NCBI RefSeq assembly: GCF_003989825.1
Contig: NZ_RZHE01000003.1
Coordinates: 186,001 to 250,000 of the forward strand
Length of the DNA stretch: 64,000 nucleotides
From: Vreelandella populi
GTDB lineage: Bacteria; Pseudomonadota; Gammaproteobacteria; Pseudomonadales; Halomonadaceae
Direction: 5' to 3'
Shown here: piece by piece, positions 33,515-42,422 of the stretch
Position numbering within the stretch: position 1 is the first letter of the stretch
Layout: every line of letters starts with the position of its first letter
Notes under the pieces: model-generated
The model's input: the letters and a program-made list of their open reading frames with translations, nothing else
Database searches by the model: none
Told to the model about the DNA's origin: nothing
Translations under genes and position numbers: made by a program

Positions 33515-34435
33515 ATGAGCACCAAGGCGACCCACCCACCCGATACGCCGCTCTATCCGATTCGGGAAGTATCCCGATTAACGGGTGTGAACTCGGTCAC
33601 CCTGCGCGCTTGGGAGCGCCGCTACGGTTTGATTCGCCCCAAACGCACGCCCAAAGGTCATCGCCTGTATGCTCAAGACGATATCGCTCGCATTGAGCGC
33701 ATCCTTCAGTGGCTTAACCGTGGCGTTCCCGTTAGCCAAGTAGTTGATCTGCTTGATCAGCCCGAAACGGTAGAAACCCCGGCGCCGGATGCGGGTGACT
33801 GGGTAAGCCAGCGCCAACAGTTACAGGCGACGATAGAAGCCCTTGATCTACCCAAGCTTGAGGCGCTCTATCATCAAGGCCTTGCGCTCTACCCGCTGAG
33901 TATTGCCGTTAATGAGCTGTGGCAGCCGGTTATTCTGGCACTTGAAACCAAGTGGACCATACAGCCCGATAATCTGGTACGTCGCACGCTGGAAGCCTTT
34001 TTGCGCAGTCAGGTCGGTACGCGCCTTCATTACGCCAATCAGTCAACGCGTGGACCGTTGATTCTACTCAACACCATGCCCGATGACCCGGGCCCTTTAT
34101 GGATGTTGATGGCTGCACTAATGGCCAGTGAGCAGGGTTATCGTGTTCAGATGCTGGATCATCCGCTGCCGCTTGAAGACCTACCCCAGGCGGTGGCCCG
34201 CTTGCATTCATCAATGGTGCTGCTGACAAGTGGCCAGCGGGAAAGCGATCGCTTTATTCATACCGAGCTGCCCAACGCCGCCGAAGCACTCAACGTGCCG
34301 CTTGGCGTATGCGGCGCAGTTGCCCGGCTACGCGACAGTGAGCTGCGTAGTGGCCCGGTACATACCCTGGGAGACGATCTGCCCCAAGCCATCGCACGAT
34401 TACGCCCGCTGCTGCGCGAATCAGGCGTACTATAA
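33515..34435 (+). CDS. MerR-type regulator of the LitR/CarH family lacking B12-ligand motifs (class II LitR-like)
   Basis: Probable light-response repressor, 306 residues. Residues 14-80 form a MerR winged helix (YPIREVSRLTGVNSVTLRAW, ERRYGLIRPKRTPKGHRLY). Residues ~98-300 have the helical-bundle-plus-Rossmann layout of the CarH cobalamin domain, but both ligand motifs are lost. The Wx9EH motif reads W147...R157-T158, and the lower-ligand DxHxxG region reads DDPGPLWM (190-197), without histidine. Such B12-free members are known as class II LitR in pseudomonads, where they work with a separate LOV photoreceptor; none is encoded in this window. It lies 68 nt upstream of phrB and is probably cotranscribed with it. 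Confidence 0.85.
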   Translation: MSTKATHPPDTPLYPIREVSRLTGVNSVTLRAWERRYGLIRPKRTPKGHRLYAQDDIARIERILQWLNRGVPVSQVVDLLDQPETVETPAPDAGDWVSQRQQLQATIEALDLPKLEALYHQGLALYPLSIAVNELWQPVILALETKWTIQPDNLVRRTLEAFLRSQVGTRLHYANQSTRGPLILLNTMPDDPGPLWMLMAALMASEQGYRVQMLDHPLPLEDLPQAVARLHSSMVLLTSGQRESDRFIHTELPNAAEALNVPLGVCGAVARLRDSELRSGPVHTLGDDLPQAIARLRPLLRESGVL

Positions 34436-34503
34436 GAAGCTGCTGCTTGCCAAGGCCGCCGCAACAAACAGCTGCCTTGGGTTTTGATGAAGCCGGAGAG
34501 AAC

Positions 34504-35916
34504 ATGGATGTTCAGCTAGTTTGGTTGCGCAGCGACCTGCGTATTCACGACAACTCGGCTCTGGCCGCCGCAGCGGCAAAGGGCCCGGTGGTTGCGGTGT
34601 TTCTACGCAGTATTGCCCAGTGGCAATCCCACGGTCACGGGGCAAATAAAATCGTTTTTTGGGCACGCGGCGTAGCGGCTGTCAAAGGTGCGCTTAACGG
34701 ACTCAACATTCCTCTTCTGCACCGCGATATTGAAAGCTATGCCGAAGCGCCCAAGGCGCTTTTAGAGATTGCCCGCGAGCACTCCATCAAGCGCCTGCAC
34801 TTTAATTATCAATACCCGCTTAATGAACAACGCCGCGATAGAGCAGTGCTGGATGCCTTTAAGAACGAGGGTATTCCCGCCCATGGCTATCATGACGCCG
34901 TTGCTTTCGCTCCCGGCACACTGTTAACCGGCAAGGGCGGTTATTACGGTGTCTTTACGCCTTTCTCCAAGGCGTGGCATAAGCAGATTAGCGCCGAGCA
35001 GCTAACCCTGCGTGACACGCCTGAACCCCAAAAACGGCTATCGATCAAAAGCGATAAACTGCCTGATCTTCCCAAGCTTGACGACCAACCAGTGAGTAAC
35101 AATGAGTGGCCTGCCGGTGAAGACACAGCTGGCGATCACCTGGCGCGTTTTTTGCGTTTTCGTGGACGCCACTATCGTCAACAACGCGATTTTCCAAACG
35201 TTCGCGGTACCAGCGAACTATCGCCGTACCTAGCGTTAGGCATGATCTCCCATCGCCAGTGTCTGCAAGCTGTCATGAGTGAAAATGGAGGCCATCTGGC
35301 CGACGGCGATGCGGGTCTTACCACCTGGGTGAACGAGCTTATCTGGCGAGAGTTTTATCAACACGTTGCGGTGGGGTTTTCTGAGGTATGCCGCTATCAG
35401 CCGTTTCAGGAACATACCAAGCACCTTGCCTGGCGTGATGACGCTGAAGGCTTCAGGGCCTGGTGCGAGGGGCGCACAGGCTATCCGCTGGTTGACGCGG
35501 CCATGCGCCAAATGGTGGCCACCGGCTGGATGCATAACCGGCTCAGAATGGTGACAGCAATGTTCTTGAGCAAACACCTGCTGATCGATTGGCGGCGGGG
35601 CGAGGCCTTCTTTATGCGCCATCTGGTAGACGGTGAGTTTTGTGCCAATAACGGTGGCTGGCAATGGGCAGCGTCCACCGGCACGGACTCCGCTCCCTAT
35701 TTTCGCATCTTCAATCCAACCACCCAGTCAAAACGCTTCGATCCTGACGGCGAATTCATCGCCAAATGGCTGCCGGCGCTAAGCGAGCTGCCTGCCAAGG
35801 CGCGCCATGCGCCTCCGAGGGATATGCTGACCCAGTTGGATTACCCAGAACCGGTTGTGGACCACAAAGCCGCCCGCCAGCGCGCACTGGACGCGTTTAA
35901 AACGCTCACGAGGTAG
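34504..35916 (+). CDS. phrB: Deoxyribodipyrimidine photolyase
   Basis: Light-driven flavoenzyme that splits cyclobutane pyrimidine dimers. It has 470 residues from ATG 34504, with GGAG 7 nt upstream; the upstream in-frame extension is not conserved. The N-terminal antenna domain begins MDVQLVWLRSDLRIHDNSAL. The FAD-binding half has WVNELIWREFYQHV, the FAD-contact helix with ATGWMHNRLRMV, and NNGGWQWAASTGTDSAPYFR, typical of class I CPD photolyases. The antenna cofactor (folate or deazaflavin) cannot be told. Immediately downstream of the LitR-like regulator, as in known light-regulated photolyase loci. Confidence 0.95.
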   Translation: MDVQLVWLRSDLRIHDNSALAAAAAKGPVVAVFLRSIAQWQSHGHGANKIVFWARGVAAVKGALNGLNIPLLHRDIESYAEAPKALLEIAREHSIKRLHFNYQYPLNEQRRDRAVLDAFKNEGIPAHGYHDAVAFAPGTLLTGKGGYYGVFTPFSKAWHKQISAEQLTLRDTPEPQKRLSIKSDKLPDLPKLDDQPVSNNEWPAGEDTAGDHLARFLRFRGRHYRQQRDFPNVRGTSELSPYLALGMISHRQCLQAVMSENGGHLADGDAGLTTWVNELIWREFYQHVAVGFSEVCRYQPFQEHTKHLAWRDDAEGFRAWCEGRTGYPLVDAAMRQMVATGWMHNRLRMVTAMFLSKHLLIDWRRGEAFFMRHLVDGEFCANNGGWQWAASTGTDSAPYFRIFNPTTQSKRFDPDGEFIAKWLPALSELPAKARHAPPRDMLTQLDYPEPVVDHKAARQRALDAFKTLTR

Positions 35917-35950
35917 TGCTTTAACAAGAAGGCATTTCCTGAAAACGCAC

Positions 35951-37789
35951 CTACAGTGCGCCAGCGGCAATGGGTAGCGGCGCCCAGCGCTGCTCAAGCT
36001 CAGCGGCGGGTAGCGGACGAGCGAAATAGAAACCCTGCACGATGGTGCATCCCGCATCGACCAGAAACAGACACTGCTCCTGGGTTTCCACACCCTCGGC
36101 CACTACATCAAGCCCCATACCTTTGGCCATTTCCAGCACCGCTTTGACAATAGCGGCATCCGCCTGACTATCGGGCAGCTCGCGAATGAACGCGCGATCC
36201 AACTTGATTTTGTCTACCGGCAGCCGCTTGAGATAACCAAGTGACGAATAGCCGGTGCCGAAGTCATCAATGGCAATAGCGTACCCCTGCTCTCTGAGTG
36301 CCTTCAGGCGGGGGCCCATATCGCCGGCCCGCTCATCAATCAGCACCGATTCGGTGAGCTCCAGACCAATCTGGGAAGGTTTCAGCTGATAGCGCTTCAA
36401 GCACGTGTTCAATTGGGATTCCAGATCACCCTGAAAAAGCTGCAGAGCGGAAATATTGATCCAGAGGGTCAGCTTGGGCATGCCACTGTGTTGCCAGTGC
36501 GCCTGCTGCGCGCAGGCTTTTTCAATAACCCAACTGCCAAGCTCCGACATAAGACCGTGGCGCTCAGCCAGCGGAATGAAGTCCGCCGGGGAAATCATGC
36601 CATCCTGGGGATGTCGCCAGCGCAAGAGCGCCTCCATGCCCAAGAGCGCGCCGGTACCGGGATGATGCTGGGTCTGAAAGTGCAACTCAAGCTGATCACC
36701 GGATATCAGTGCAGCTCGCAGGTCACTGACCAGCGCCAGCTGGGGATTATCCTGCTTGTCCAAAGCCGGACGAAATCGCAGGCTATGGTTACGCCGCAGC
36801 CGTTTGGCACTGTACAGGGCGGACTCCAGGCGCTGGAAGAGAACACCTGAATCGCGGCCATCCTCCGGCGCTCGACAGCTACCAATGGTAAGCCCTAGGC
36901 GCAGAACCTGGTCGCTAATTTCAAACGGCCGACACATATGCTCGCGTAGGGTTGCAACCCAAGCTTCGTGGTCATCAAAAGTGGTGGTACGAACCACCAT
37001 GAACTCATCGCCCCCAAGCCGCCCGACCACACTACCCGCCATATAGCTTGCAAGCCGTTGGGCAAAGCGGGCCAGCAGCCGGTCGCCTTGCTCTACCCCT
37101 AGGCTGTCATTGACGGACTTCAAACCATCAATATCGATCAAGGCAATATCCAAACTCTCGCCGGCGCGCAGATGGCGCAGACGTGAGGCCATTAAATCGT
37201 GTAAACGACGACGGTTGGGCAGGCCTGTCAGTGGGTCCTCATAACCGATACGACGCAGATCATGCTCCCGTGCCTTTTGCGCAGAAATATCGGTGAACAA
37301 GCTGATAAAATGACTGATACTGCCGCTTTTATCGTTAATCGCTCTCACTTTTAACCACTCGGGATATTCATCACCATGCTTGCGCCGGTTCCACATCTCG
37401 CCTTCCCAACGTCCTGTGGCCTTTAAAGTGCTCCAGAAGGTTTGAAAAAATGCTTTATCGTGGCGGGGAGCTGCCAGGGTTTCCAGCTTGCGGCTAACAA
37501 TTTCATCGCTGCTGTAACCGGTAATTTCTGTGAAAGCCGGATTAACGACCAGGATTCGATTTTGCGCATCACTGACCACAACCGCATCGTTTGTCAGATT
37601 AATGGCATTTTGCATCAAGCGGCAGCGCAAGCGCTGCTGGCGCACTTGACGCCAGGCATCCCAGAGTCCGAGCATGACAAAACTGACCGCCACCATACGC
37701 AGCATCGCTTCGGGCAACCAAACGCACCCTGGCAGTGCTGCCAGCGCGCCCCAGGCCAAGGGACGATTAAGAGAAATAGGGAGCCACAT
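35951..37789 (-). CDS. Membrane PAS-GGDEF-EAL protein (cyclic-di-GMP turnover)
   Basis: Signalling protein of 612 residues. It has two short N-terminal membrane helices (about 12-26 and 30-46) and a PAS domain (about 57-170, with PAFTEITGYSSDEI). The GGDEF domain motif is intact at residues 259-263 (RLGGDEF), so diguanylate cyclase activity is possible. The EAL domain has EAL at 386-388, plus LTESVLI, DDFGTGYSSL, KLDRAFI and EGVE, so phosphodiesterase activity is also likely. Which activity dominates cannot be predicted. Transcribed convergently to phrB and divergently from fabA. Confidence 0.92.
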   Translation of the reverse strand: MWLPISLNRPLAWGALAALPGCVWLPEAMLRMVAVSFVMLGLWDAWRQVRQQRLRCRLMQNAINLTNDAVVVSDAQNRILVVNPAFTEITGYSSDEIVSRKLETLAAPRHDKAFFQTFWSTLKATGRWEGEMWNRRKHGDEYPEWLKVRAINDKSGSISHFISLFTDISAQKAREHDLRRIGYEDPLTGLPNRRRLHDLMASRLRHLRAGESLDIALIDIDGLKSVNDSLGVEQGDRLLARFAQRLASYMAGSVVGRLGGDEFMVVRTTTFDDHEAWVATLREHMCRPFEISDQVLRLGLTIGSCRAPEDGRDSGVLFQRLESALYSAKRLRRNHSLRFRPALDKQDNPQLALVSDLRAALISGDQLELHFQTQHHPGTGALLGMEALLRWRHPQDGMISPADFIPLAERHGLMSELGSWVIEKACAQQAHWQHSGMPKLTLWINISALQLFQGDLESQLNTCLKRYQLKPSQIGLELTESVLIDERAGDMGPRLKALREQGYAIAIDDFGTGYSSLGYLKRLPVDKIKLDRAFIRELPDSQADAAIVKAVLEMAKGMGLDVVAEGVETQEQCLFLVDAGCTIVQGFYFARPLPAAELEQRWAPLPIAAGAL

Positions 37790-37821
37790 GGCGATTCGCT
37801 ACGTCCTATCCTGAAGAAACT

Positions 37822-37850
37822 GCTATAAAATAAACATAACCGTCAAGCAA
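37822..37850 (-). promoter_or_regulatory. Predicted promoter of the PAS-GGDEF-EAL gene
   Basis: Minus strand TTGCTT (37850-37845), 17-nt spacer, TATAGC (37827-37822), about 33 nt upstream of the start codon. A moderate sigma70 match. Confidence 0.45.
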
Positions 37851-38085
37851 CAGACGCATCATGCCGTGTTACTAAAAGCTTGAATACCGCATATTACGTT
37901 AATAGGTCGTTTAAGTGGATAAATCACTACGACAGATACTATGAAAAAAGCTTATCGTAAATGACTTCGCTTAATAAAAAGCACTAGTTATTGATGATAA
38001 AGGGTGTCTTGCGTGCATTCAGCGGTTTCGGGAAGTAGACTAAGCTAGGCCTTGCGGGCCGTGCCTCGGCGCTAGACTCTCATGC

Positions 38086-38091
38086 TATACT
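38086..38091 (+). promoter_or_regulatory. -10 element of the probable fabA promoter
   Basis: TATACT lies about 70 nt upstream of the fabA GTG. No good -35 is present at 16-18 nt, fitting an activator-dependent promoter. No clear FadR- or FabR-type operator was recognised. The rest of the 370-nt gap between the EAL gene and fabA is AT-rich and shows no gene. Confidence 0.4.
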
Positions 38092-38159
38092 CCGATGCCA
38101 TGCCTCGGCTCTTAATGCCGCACACGGCCAACAACCATCTTGAAACTCGGAACGATTCA

Positions 38160-38675
38160 GTGACCAAGCAACATTCCTTTGATCGCGAAGAACTGCTGGC
38201 CTGCTCGCGCGGCGAGCTATTCGGCCCCGGAAACGCACAGCTTCCGGCTCCTAACATGCTGATGCTTGATCGTATTACGCACATTCATGAAGAAGGCGGT
38301 GAGCATAGCAAAGGCGAGCTGATTGCCGAGCTTGATATCTCTCCTGACCTGTGGTTTTTTGATTGCCACTTTCCGGGCGACCCGGTCATGCCTGGCTGCC
38401 TAGGTCTTGATGCCATGTGGCAGCTTGTAGGTTTCTATCTCGGCTGGCTTGGCCATCCTGGACGGGGTCGTGCGCTTGGCTGCGGTGAGGTCAAATTCAG
38501 CGGGCAAATTATGCCTGATGCAAAAAAAGTGACTTACCGTATTAATATCAAGCGTATTATTACCCGACGACTTATTTTGGGTATCGCCGACGGCACCCTA
38601 GCCGTCGACGGACGCGATATTTATCAGGCTAATGATTTACGCGTTGGCCTATTCACCTCCACTGCGAATTTCTAA
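38160..38675 (+). CDS. fabA: 3-hydroxyacyl-[acyl-carrier-protein] dehydratase/isomerase FabA
   Basis: Dehydrates 3-hydroxydecanoyl-ACP and isomerises trans-2 to cis-3-decenoyl-ACP, the branch point to unsaturated fatty acids. GTG 38160 gives 171 residues. With that start the catalytic residues fall at His70 ([12 protein letters not shown]) and Asp84, as in the E. coli enzyme, which supports it over the upstream in-frame ATG at 38082. The start lacks a strong ribosome site. It lies 12 nt before fabB; the fabA-fabB pair marks the anaerobic-type unsaturated fatty acid pathway. Confidence 0.95.
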   Translation: MTKQHSFDREELLACSRGELFGPGNAQLPAPNMLMLDRITHIHEEGGEHSKGELIAELDISPDLWFFDCHFPGDPVMPGCLGLDAMWQLVGFYLGWLGHPGRGRALGCGEVKFSGQIMPDAKKVTYRINIKRIITRRLILGIADGTLAVDGRDIYQANDLRVGLFTSTANF

Positions 38676-38687
38676 CAGGAGGCTCCC

Positions 38688-39905
38688 ATGCGACGAGTGG
38701 TAGTCACCGGCCTTGGCATCGTGTCGTGTCTGGGCAACGACCAAGAGCAGGTTCTCGAAGCACTTAAAAGCGGGCGCAGCGGCATCCGTTTTAAGGAAGA
38801 GTACGCCGAGCGCGGCTTCCGTAGCCATGTAGCGGGCAGTATCGACATTGACCTGGACGCGCTGATTGATCGCAAGCTGCGCCGTTTTATGGGCGACGCG
38901 GCGGCTTATGCCTATGTTTCAATGGCCCAGGCCATCGAAGACTCGGGATTGTCGGCTGAACAGATTTCCAACGAGCGCACCGGGCTTATTGCAGGCTCTG
39001 GCGGCGCATCAAGCGCCAACCAGGTAGAAGCCGCCGACGCCATGCGTGAGAAAGGGTTACGCCGCGTCGGCCCTTACCGGGTTACCCGTACCATGGGTAG
39101 TACGGTGTCTGCTTGCCTCGCTACGCCCTTCAAGATAAAGGGCGTGAACTACTCGATTTCGTCTGCCTGTGCTACTTCAGCACACTGTATCGGCAGTGCG
39201 ATGGAGCAGATTCAGCTTGGCAAACAGGACGTGGTCTTTGCCGGGGGCGGTGAAGAAGAGCACTGGACACTTTCTTGCCTGTTCGATGCTATGGGAGCGC
39301 TCTCTACTCAGTATAACGACGCGCCTGAGAAGGCCTCGCGCCCTTATGACCAGGCACGAGACGGCTTCGTCATTGCTGGCGGCGGCGGCATGCTGGTGCT
39401 TGAGGAGCTCGAACACGCCAAGGCACGCGGCGCCAAGATCTACGGCGAGCTTGTCGGTTATGGTGCCACGTCTGACGGCCATGACATGGTGGCACCTTCC
39501 GGTGAAGGCGCGGTACGCTGCATGCACCAGGCGATGGCGACCGTAAAGGGAGACATTGACTATATCAACACCCATGGCACGTCAACGCCGGTAGGCGATA
39601 TGGCTGAGCTTAAAGCCATCCGTGAAGTGTTTGGCGACTCAACGCCCGCGATGAGTTCAACCAAATCCCTCACCGGCCACTCTTTGGGCGCTACGGGTGT
39701 TCAGGAAGCTATCTATTCACTGTTGATGATGCAACATAACTTTGTGGCCGCCTCTGCTAACGTCGAGCATCTCGACGAGCAGGCGGACGGGTTTGACATT
39801 GTGACCCAGCGGCGCGATGGCGTTACCCTTGAGCGTATGTTGTCCAATAGCTTTGGCTTCGGCGGTACCAATGCCTGTCTGGTCTTCCAGCGTTATACCG
39901 ACTAA
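38688..39905 (+). CDS. fabB: Beta-ketoacyl-ACP synthase I
   Basis: Condensing enzyme that elongates cis-3-decenoyl-ACP and other acyl-ACPs. The 405-residue product has the catalytic triad Cys161 ([11 protein letters not shown]), His296 ([12 protein letters not shown]) and His331 ([11 protein letters not shown]). An AGGAGG ribosome site precedes the ATG. Cotranscribed with fabA and closed by a strong bidirectional terminator. Confidence 0.97.
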   Translation: MRRVVVTGLGIVSCLGNDQEQVLEALKSGRSGIRFKEEYAERGFRSHVAGSIDIDLDALIDRKLRRFMGDAAAYAYVSMAQAIEDSGLSAEQISNERTGLIAGSGGASSANQVEAADAMREKGLRRVGPYRVTRTMGSTVSACLATPFKIKGVNYSISSACATSAHCIGSAMEQIQLGKQDVVFAGGGEEEHWTLSCLFDAMGALSTQYNDAPEKASRPYDQARDGFVIAGGGGMLVLEELEHAKARGAKIYGELVGYGATSDGHDMVAPSGEGAVRCMHQAMATVKGDIDYINTHGTSTPVGDMAELKAIREVFGDSTPAMSSTKSLTGHSLGATGVQEAIYSLLMMQHNFVAASANVEHLDEQADGFDIVTQRRDGVTLERMLSNSFGFGGTNACLVFQRYTD

Positions 39906-39935
39906 AACCCGGTTGATGGATTGATTAGTGCAATA

Positions 39936-39967
39936 CAAAAACGGCGCCCTTGAAGGCGCCGTTTTTG
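39936..39967. terminator. Bidirectional terminator between fabB and plsC
   Basis: Perfect 13-bp stem CAAAAACGGCGCC / GGCGCCGTTTTTG with a 6-nt loop. A and T runs on the two sides let it serve both convergent genes. Confidence 0.88.
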
Positions 39968-39993
39968 TGGTTCTCGATTTAACTCTTCAGGGA

Positions 39994-40728
39994 CTAGCGG
40001 ACAAGAGGGCGCGGCACCTCGGAAATTTCCTGCAGCTGCCCTTCAATCCAGGCCTCCACCTCGGCCAGCACCTCATCAGGCGTACGTCCCTGAGTCTCGA
40101 TAGGCTTCCCAATACGGACCCGTAAAACCCCAGGCCGCTTCACCCACTGACGCCCGGGCCAGCGTTCGCCAGCGTTATGGGCAACCGGCAGCACCGGCAC
40201 GCCGGCCCGGCAGGCTACAACGCTGCCGCTCTTGTTGTAACGCTTGCGCACGCCGGGATCGACCCGCGTCCCTTCAGGAAAAATCAGCACCGAAAGCCCC
40301 GTTCCTAGCCGCGCGACCCCTTGCGTCAGCACCTGCTTCATGGCGCGGGCAGGCTTGGAGCGGTCCAGGCTGATAGGACGTAACAGGCGCAGCCCCCAAC
40401 CAAAAATCGGAATGCGCAGCAACTCTTGCTTAAGCACAGTGCATACCGGCGGCTTCATCACCTGAAGAAAGACCGTTTCCCACTCGCACTGATGGTTTGC
40501 CTGAATAACACAAGGCCCTTCAGGAATACGCTCACGACCTTGAATATCGTAGCGAACCCCACAGGCAATCCGAAACCAGACCACTAAAAAGTGGTTATAC
40601 AGATTCAGCAGCCGGTAACGGCCTGCCAGGGGTAAAAAAGGGGCGATAGGCAGAAAAAGCACGCCACTAATCAGCATGGCGAAGAAATACCCAGCATAAA
40701 ATACCAGGCTACGAACCACATTGATCAA
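39994..40728 (-). CDS. plsC: 1-acyl-sn-glycerol-3-phosphate acyltransferase
   Basis: Inner-membrane enzyme that acylates lysophosphatidic acid to phosphatidic acid in phospholipid synthesis. The 244-residue product has N-terminal hydrophobic helices, motif I NHQCEWE (a glutamate where most members have aspartate, as in several gammaproteobacterial homologues), and motif III FPEGTR followed by GVPVLPVAHNAG. It overlaps the preceding reductase-like gene by 4 nt. Lysophospholipid acyltransferases are numerous, so the exact acceptor is inferred. Confidence 0.85.
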   Translation of the reverse strand: MINVVRSLVFYAGYFFAMLISGVLFLPIAPFLPLAGRYRLLNLYNHFLVVWFRIACGVRYDIQGRERIPEGPCVIQANHQCEWETVFLQVMKPPVCTVLKQELLRIPIFGWGLRLLRPISLDRSKPARAMKQVLTQGVARLGTGLSVLIFPEGTRVDPGVRKRYNKSGSVVACRAGVPVLPVAHNAGERWPGRQWVKRPGVLRVRIGKPIETQGRTPDEVLAEVEAWIEGQLQEISEVPRPLVR

Positions 40729-41615
40729 ACGGACTCTCCTGTACTGGCATCCTGCTGGTCATCGCGCATAAGGCACCAGGCATCCAACATACGCCCTACT
40801 TCTAGCCGCCAGGGTTTCTGATGCACACCGAAGACATCCAGCACACGGCGGCAGTTTAAAACGCGCCGCAATTTTGCATCATGATGATGATTCAACGCGG
40901 TTACCTCGCCAAGTTCAACCTGTTCGCCACGGCCTTCGAGATGAGTCGCCAACTGAGTACGCACCATGGAAGTGAAGGTAAACGCGCTCACCGGCTCTGT
41001 ACCAGCCAAGTGGTAGGCGCCCCAGGCATTGGCACCGCTCGCCTGTTGCTGAAGCATTCCGACCAGCGCCATGGCCACGGCATCCGTCGAGGTAGGGCAA
41101 CAGACGACATCTTCAGCCGCGCGCACGCTTTGCCCCTCGATCAGACTATCGATAATCTCATTTAACCAGGCATGGCTGCCCTCAAGCGCAAACAGAGGGC
41201 CAAGGCGTACAATCAGATGACGATGGTACTCCGCCCGAATCCGGTCGCCGGTCGCGACTAACCGCCGTAAACACTCATCGCGTGGCGTTGGCACTACATG
41301 CTCGTCGATCGGCTCATCAAAGCCGTCTTCATAGAGCTGGTCTGAGACGCACCATACCAGTGGCACCTCTTGTGCAAGACAAGCATCCAAACAGCGCTCT
41401 ACCGCATCCGCATGCTCACCTACCGACGCTGGCGTCATGTCGAGGGGTTGTGCCAGCGGCGGAATAATCACCGCGTCGGGCGCAATTGCTTGCAGCTGGG
41501 CCGCGGTGATCGTCACCCCCTGCTCAATCACCAGCTCCGTATCCGTGCGGCGGTTCACTTCCCGGGCCAGTGCCAAGCTTAAACAGTGCCCTGCATCCAG
41601 TATCAGCAGCTTCAA
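40725..41615 (-). CDS. Degenerate RmlD-like sugar-nucleotide reductase family protein
   Basis: 296 residues with weak similarity to the dTDP-4-dehydrorhamnose reductase (RmlD) fold: an N-terminal beta strand MKLLILDAG, the SDQLYEDG block where RmlD has STDYVFDG, and RLGPLFALEG. The dinucleotide loop is not a proper GxxGxxG, and the YxxxK catalytic pair is absent where it should follow (PTPRDECLRRLV). It may bind a nucleotide sugar without reducing it, or serve a different role. It overlaps plsC by 4 nt, so the two are coupled, which points to envelope lipid or polysaccharide metabolism. Confidence 0.6.
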   Translation of the reverse strand: MKLLILDAGHCLSLALAREVNRRTDTELVIEQGVTITAAQLQAIAPDAVIIPPLAQPLDMTPASVGEHADAVERCLDACLAQEVPLVWCVSDQLYEDGFDEPIDEHVVPTPRDECLRRLVATGDRIRAEYHRHLIVRLGPLFALEGSHAWLNEIIDSLIEGQSVRAAEDVVCCPTSTDAVAMALVGMLQQQASGANAWGAYHLAGTEPVSAFTFTSMVRTQLATHLEGRGEQVELGEVTALNHHHDAKLRRVLNCRRVLDVFGVHQKPWRLEVGRMLDAWCLMRDDQQDASTGESV

Positions 41616-41676
41616 GACAGCCCCTTTTTATCAACCAAGATAGCCAACCAGCTCAGCGTGACGTGCCCGAGCGCGG

Positions 41677-42321
41677 TCAGAACGGAATTTCGTCGTCGAA
41701 GTCGTCAAAGTTGCCCGGATCCGGCGCGCCGTAGTTGTTGTTCTGCTGGCCCTGTTGAGGCGCTGCATTACCCTGGCGTGCAGGCTGGCCCTGCTGTGGT
41801 GCCGGCTGGGGACGCTGGGCCGGTTGACCACCTTGGTTTTGGCCGCCATAGTTCTGCCCACCAAAGTTATTGCCCTGTGGCGCGCCACCTTGCTGGGGAT
41901 ACCCGCCTTGAGGCGCAGCATCATTACCCTGATTGCTCGGAGCGTAGCTGCCCTGCGGCGCGTTACCGCCTTGGAAATCGCCGCTACGGCCGTCCAGCAT
42001 TTGCATATCGTTGGCAACGATTTCGGTGCTATAACGATCCTGGCCGTTCTGGTCTTGCCACTTACGGGTTTGCAGGCGTCCCTCGATATACACCTTGGAG
42101 CCTTTCTTCAGGTACTGCTGGGCAATTTCAGCCGTTTTATTGAACAGTACGATTCGGTGCCACTCGGTGCGCTCCTGGCGCTGACCACTCTGGCGATCCA
42201 TCCACGTATCGGACGTGGCCAGGTTCAGGTTAGCGACGGCCGTACCGCTTGGGGTAAAGCGCACTTCAGGGTCCTGTCCGAGGTTACCGATCAGAATCAC
42301 TTTATTGATACCGCGAGCCAT
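41677..42321 (-). CDS. ssb: Single-stranded DNA-binding protein
   Basis: Coats single-stranded DNA in replication, repair and recombination, and recruits partners through its tail. It has 214 residues from ATG 42321 (AAGGAG, 6 nt spacing). The OB fold covers about residues 1-110 ([20 protein letters not shown]). A long Gln/Gly/Pro-rich linker (about 115-200) follows, and the acidic tip DDFDDEIPF is intact. The linker is longer than in E. coli SSB (178 residues in all). No clear LexA box was found upstream. Confidence 0.97.
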   Translation of the reverse strand: MARGINKVILIGNLGQDPEVRFTPSGTAVANLNLATSDTWMDRQSGQRQERTEWHRIVLFNKTAEIAQQYLKKGSKVYIEGRLQTRKWQDQNGQDRYSTEIVANDMQMLDGRSGDFQGGNAPQGSYAPSNQGNDAAPQGGYPQQGGAPQGNNFGGQNYGGQNQGGQPAQRPQPAPQQGQPARQGNAAPQQGQQNNNYGAPDPGNFDDFDDEIPF

Positions 42322-42422
42322 AAGGCGCTCCTTCATTTAACTGACGTATAGATAAACATCTGCAAGCAACTGCCACACATCGCCGATGCCGCTGTCTTGC
42401 AGGCGGCTGACAGGCAGCCGCC

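Noticed and set aside
38082-38159. Upstream ATG as the fabA start
   Set aside because: It would lie on top of the predicted -10 element, add 26 unconserved residues, and move the catalytic His and Asp away from the family positions.
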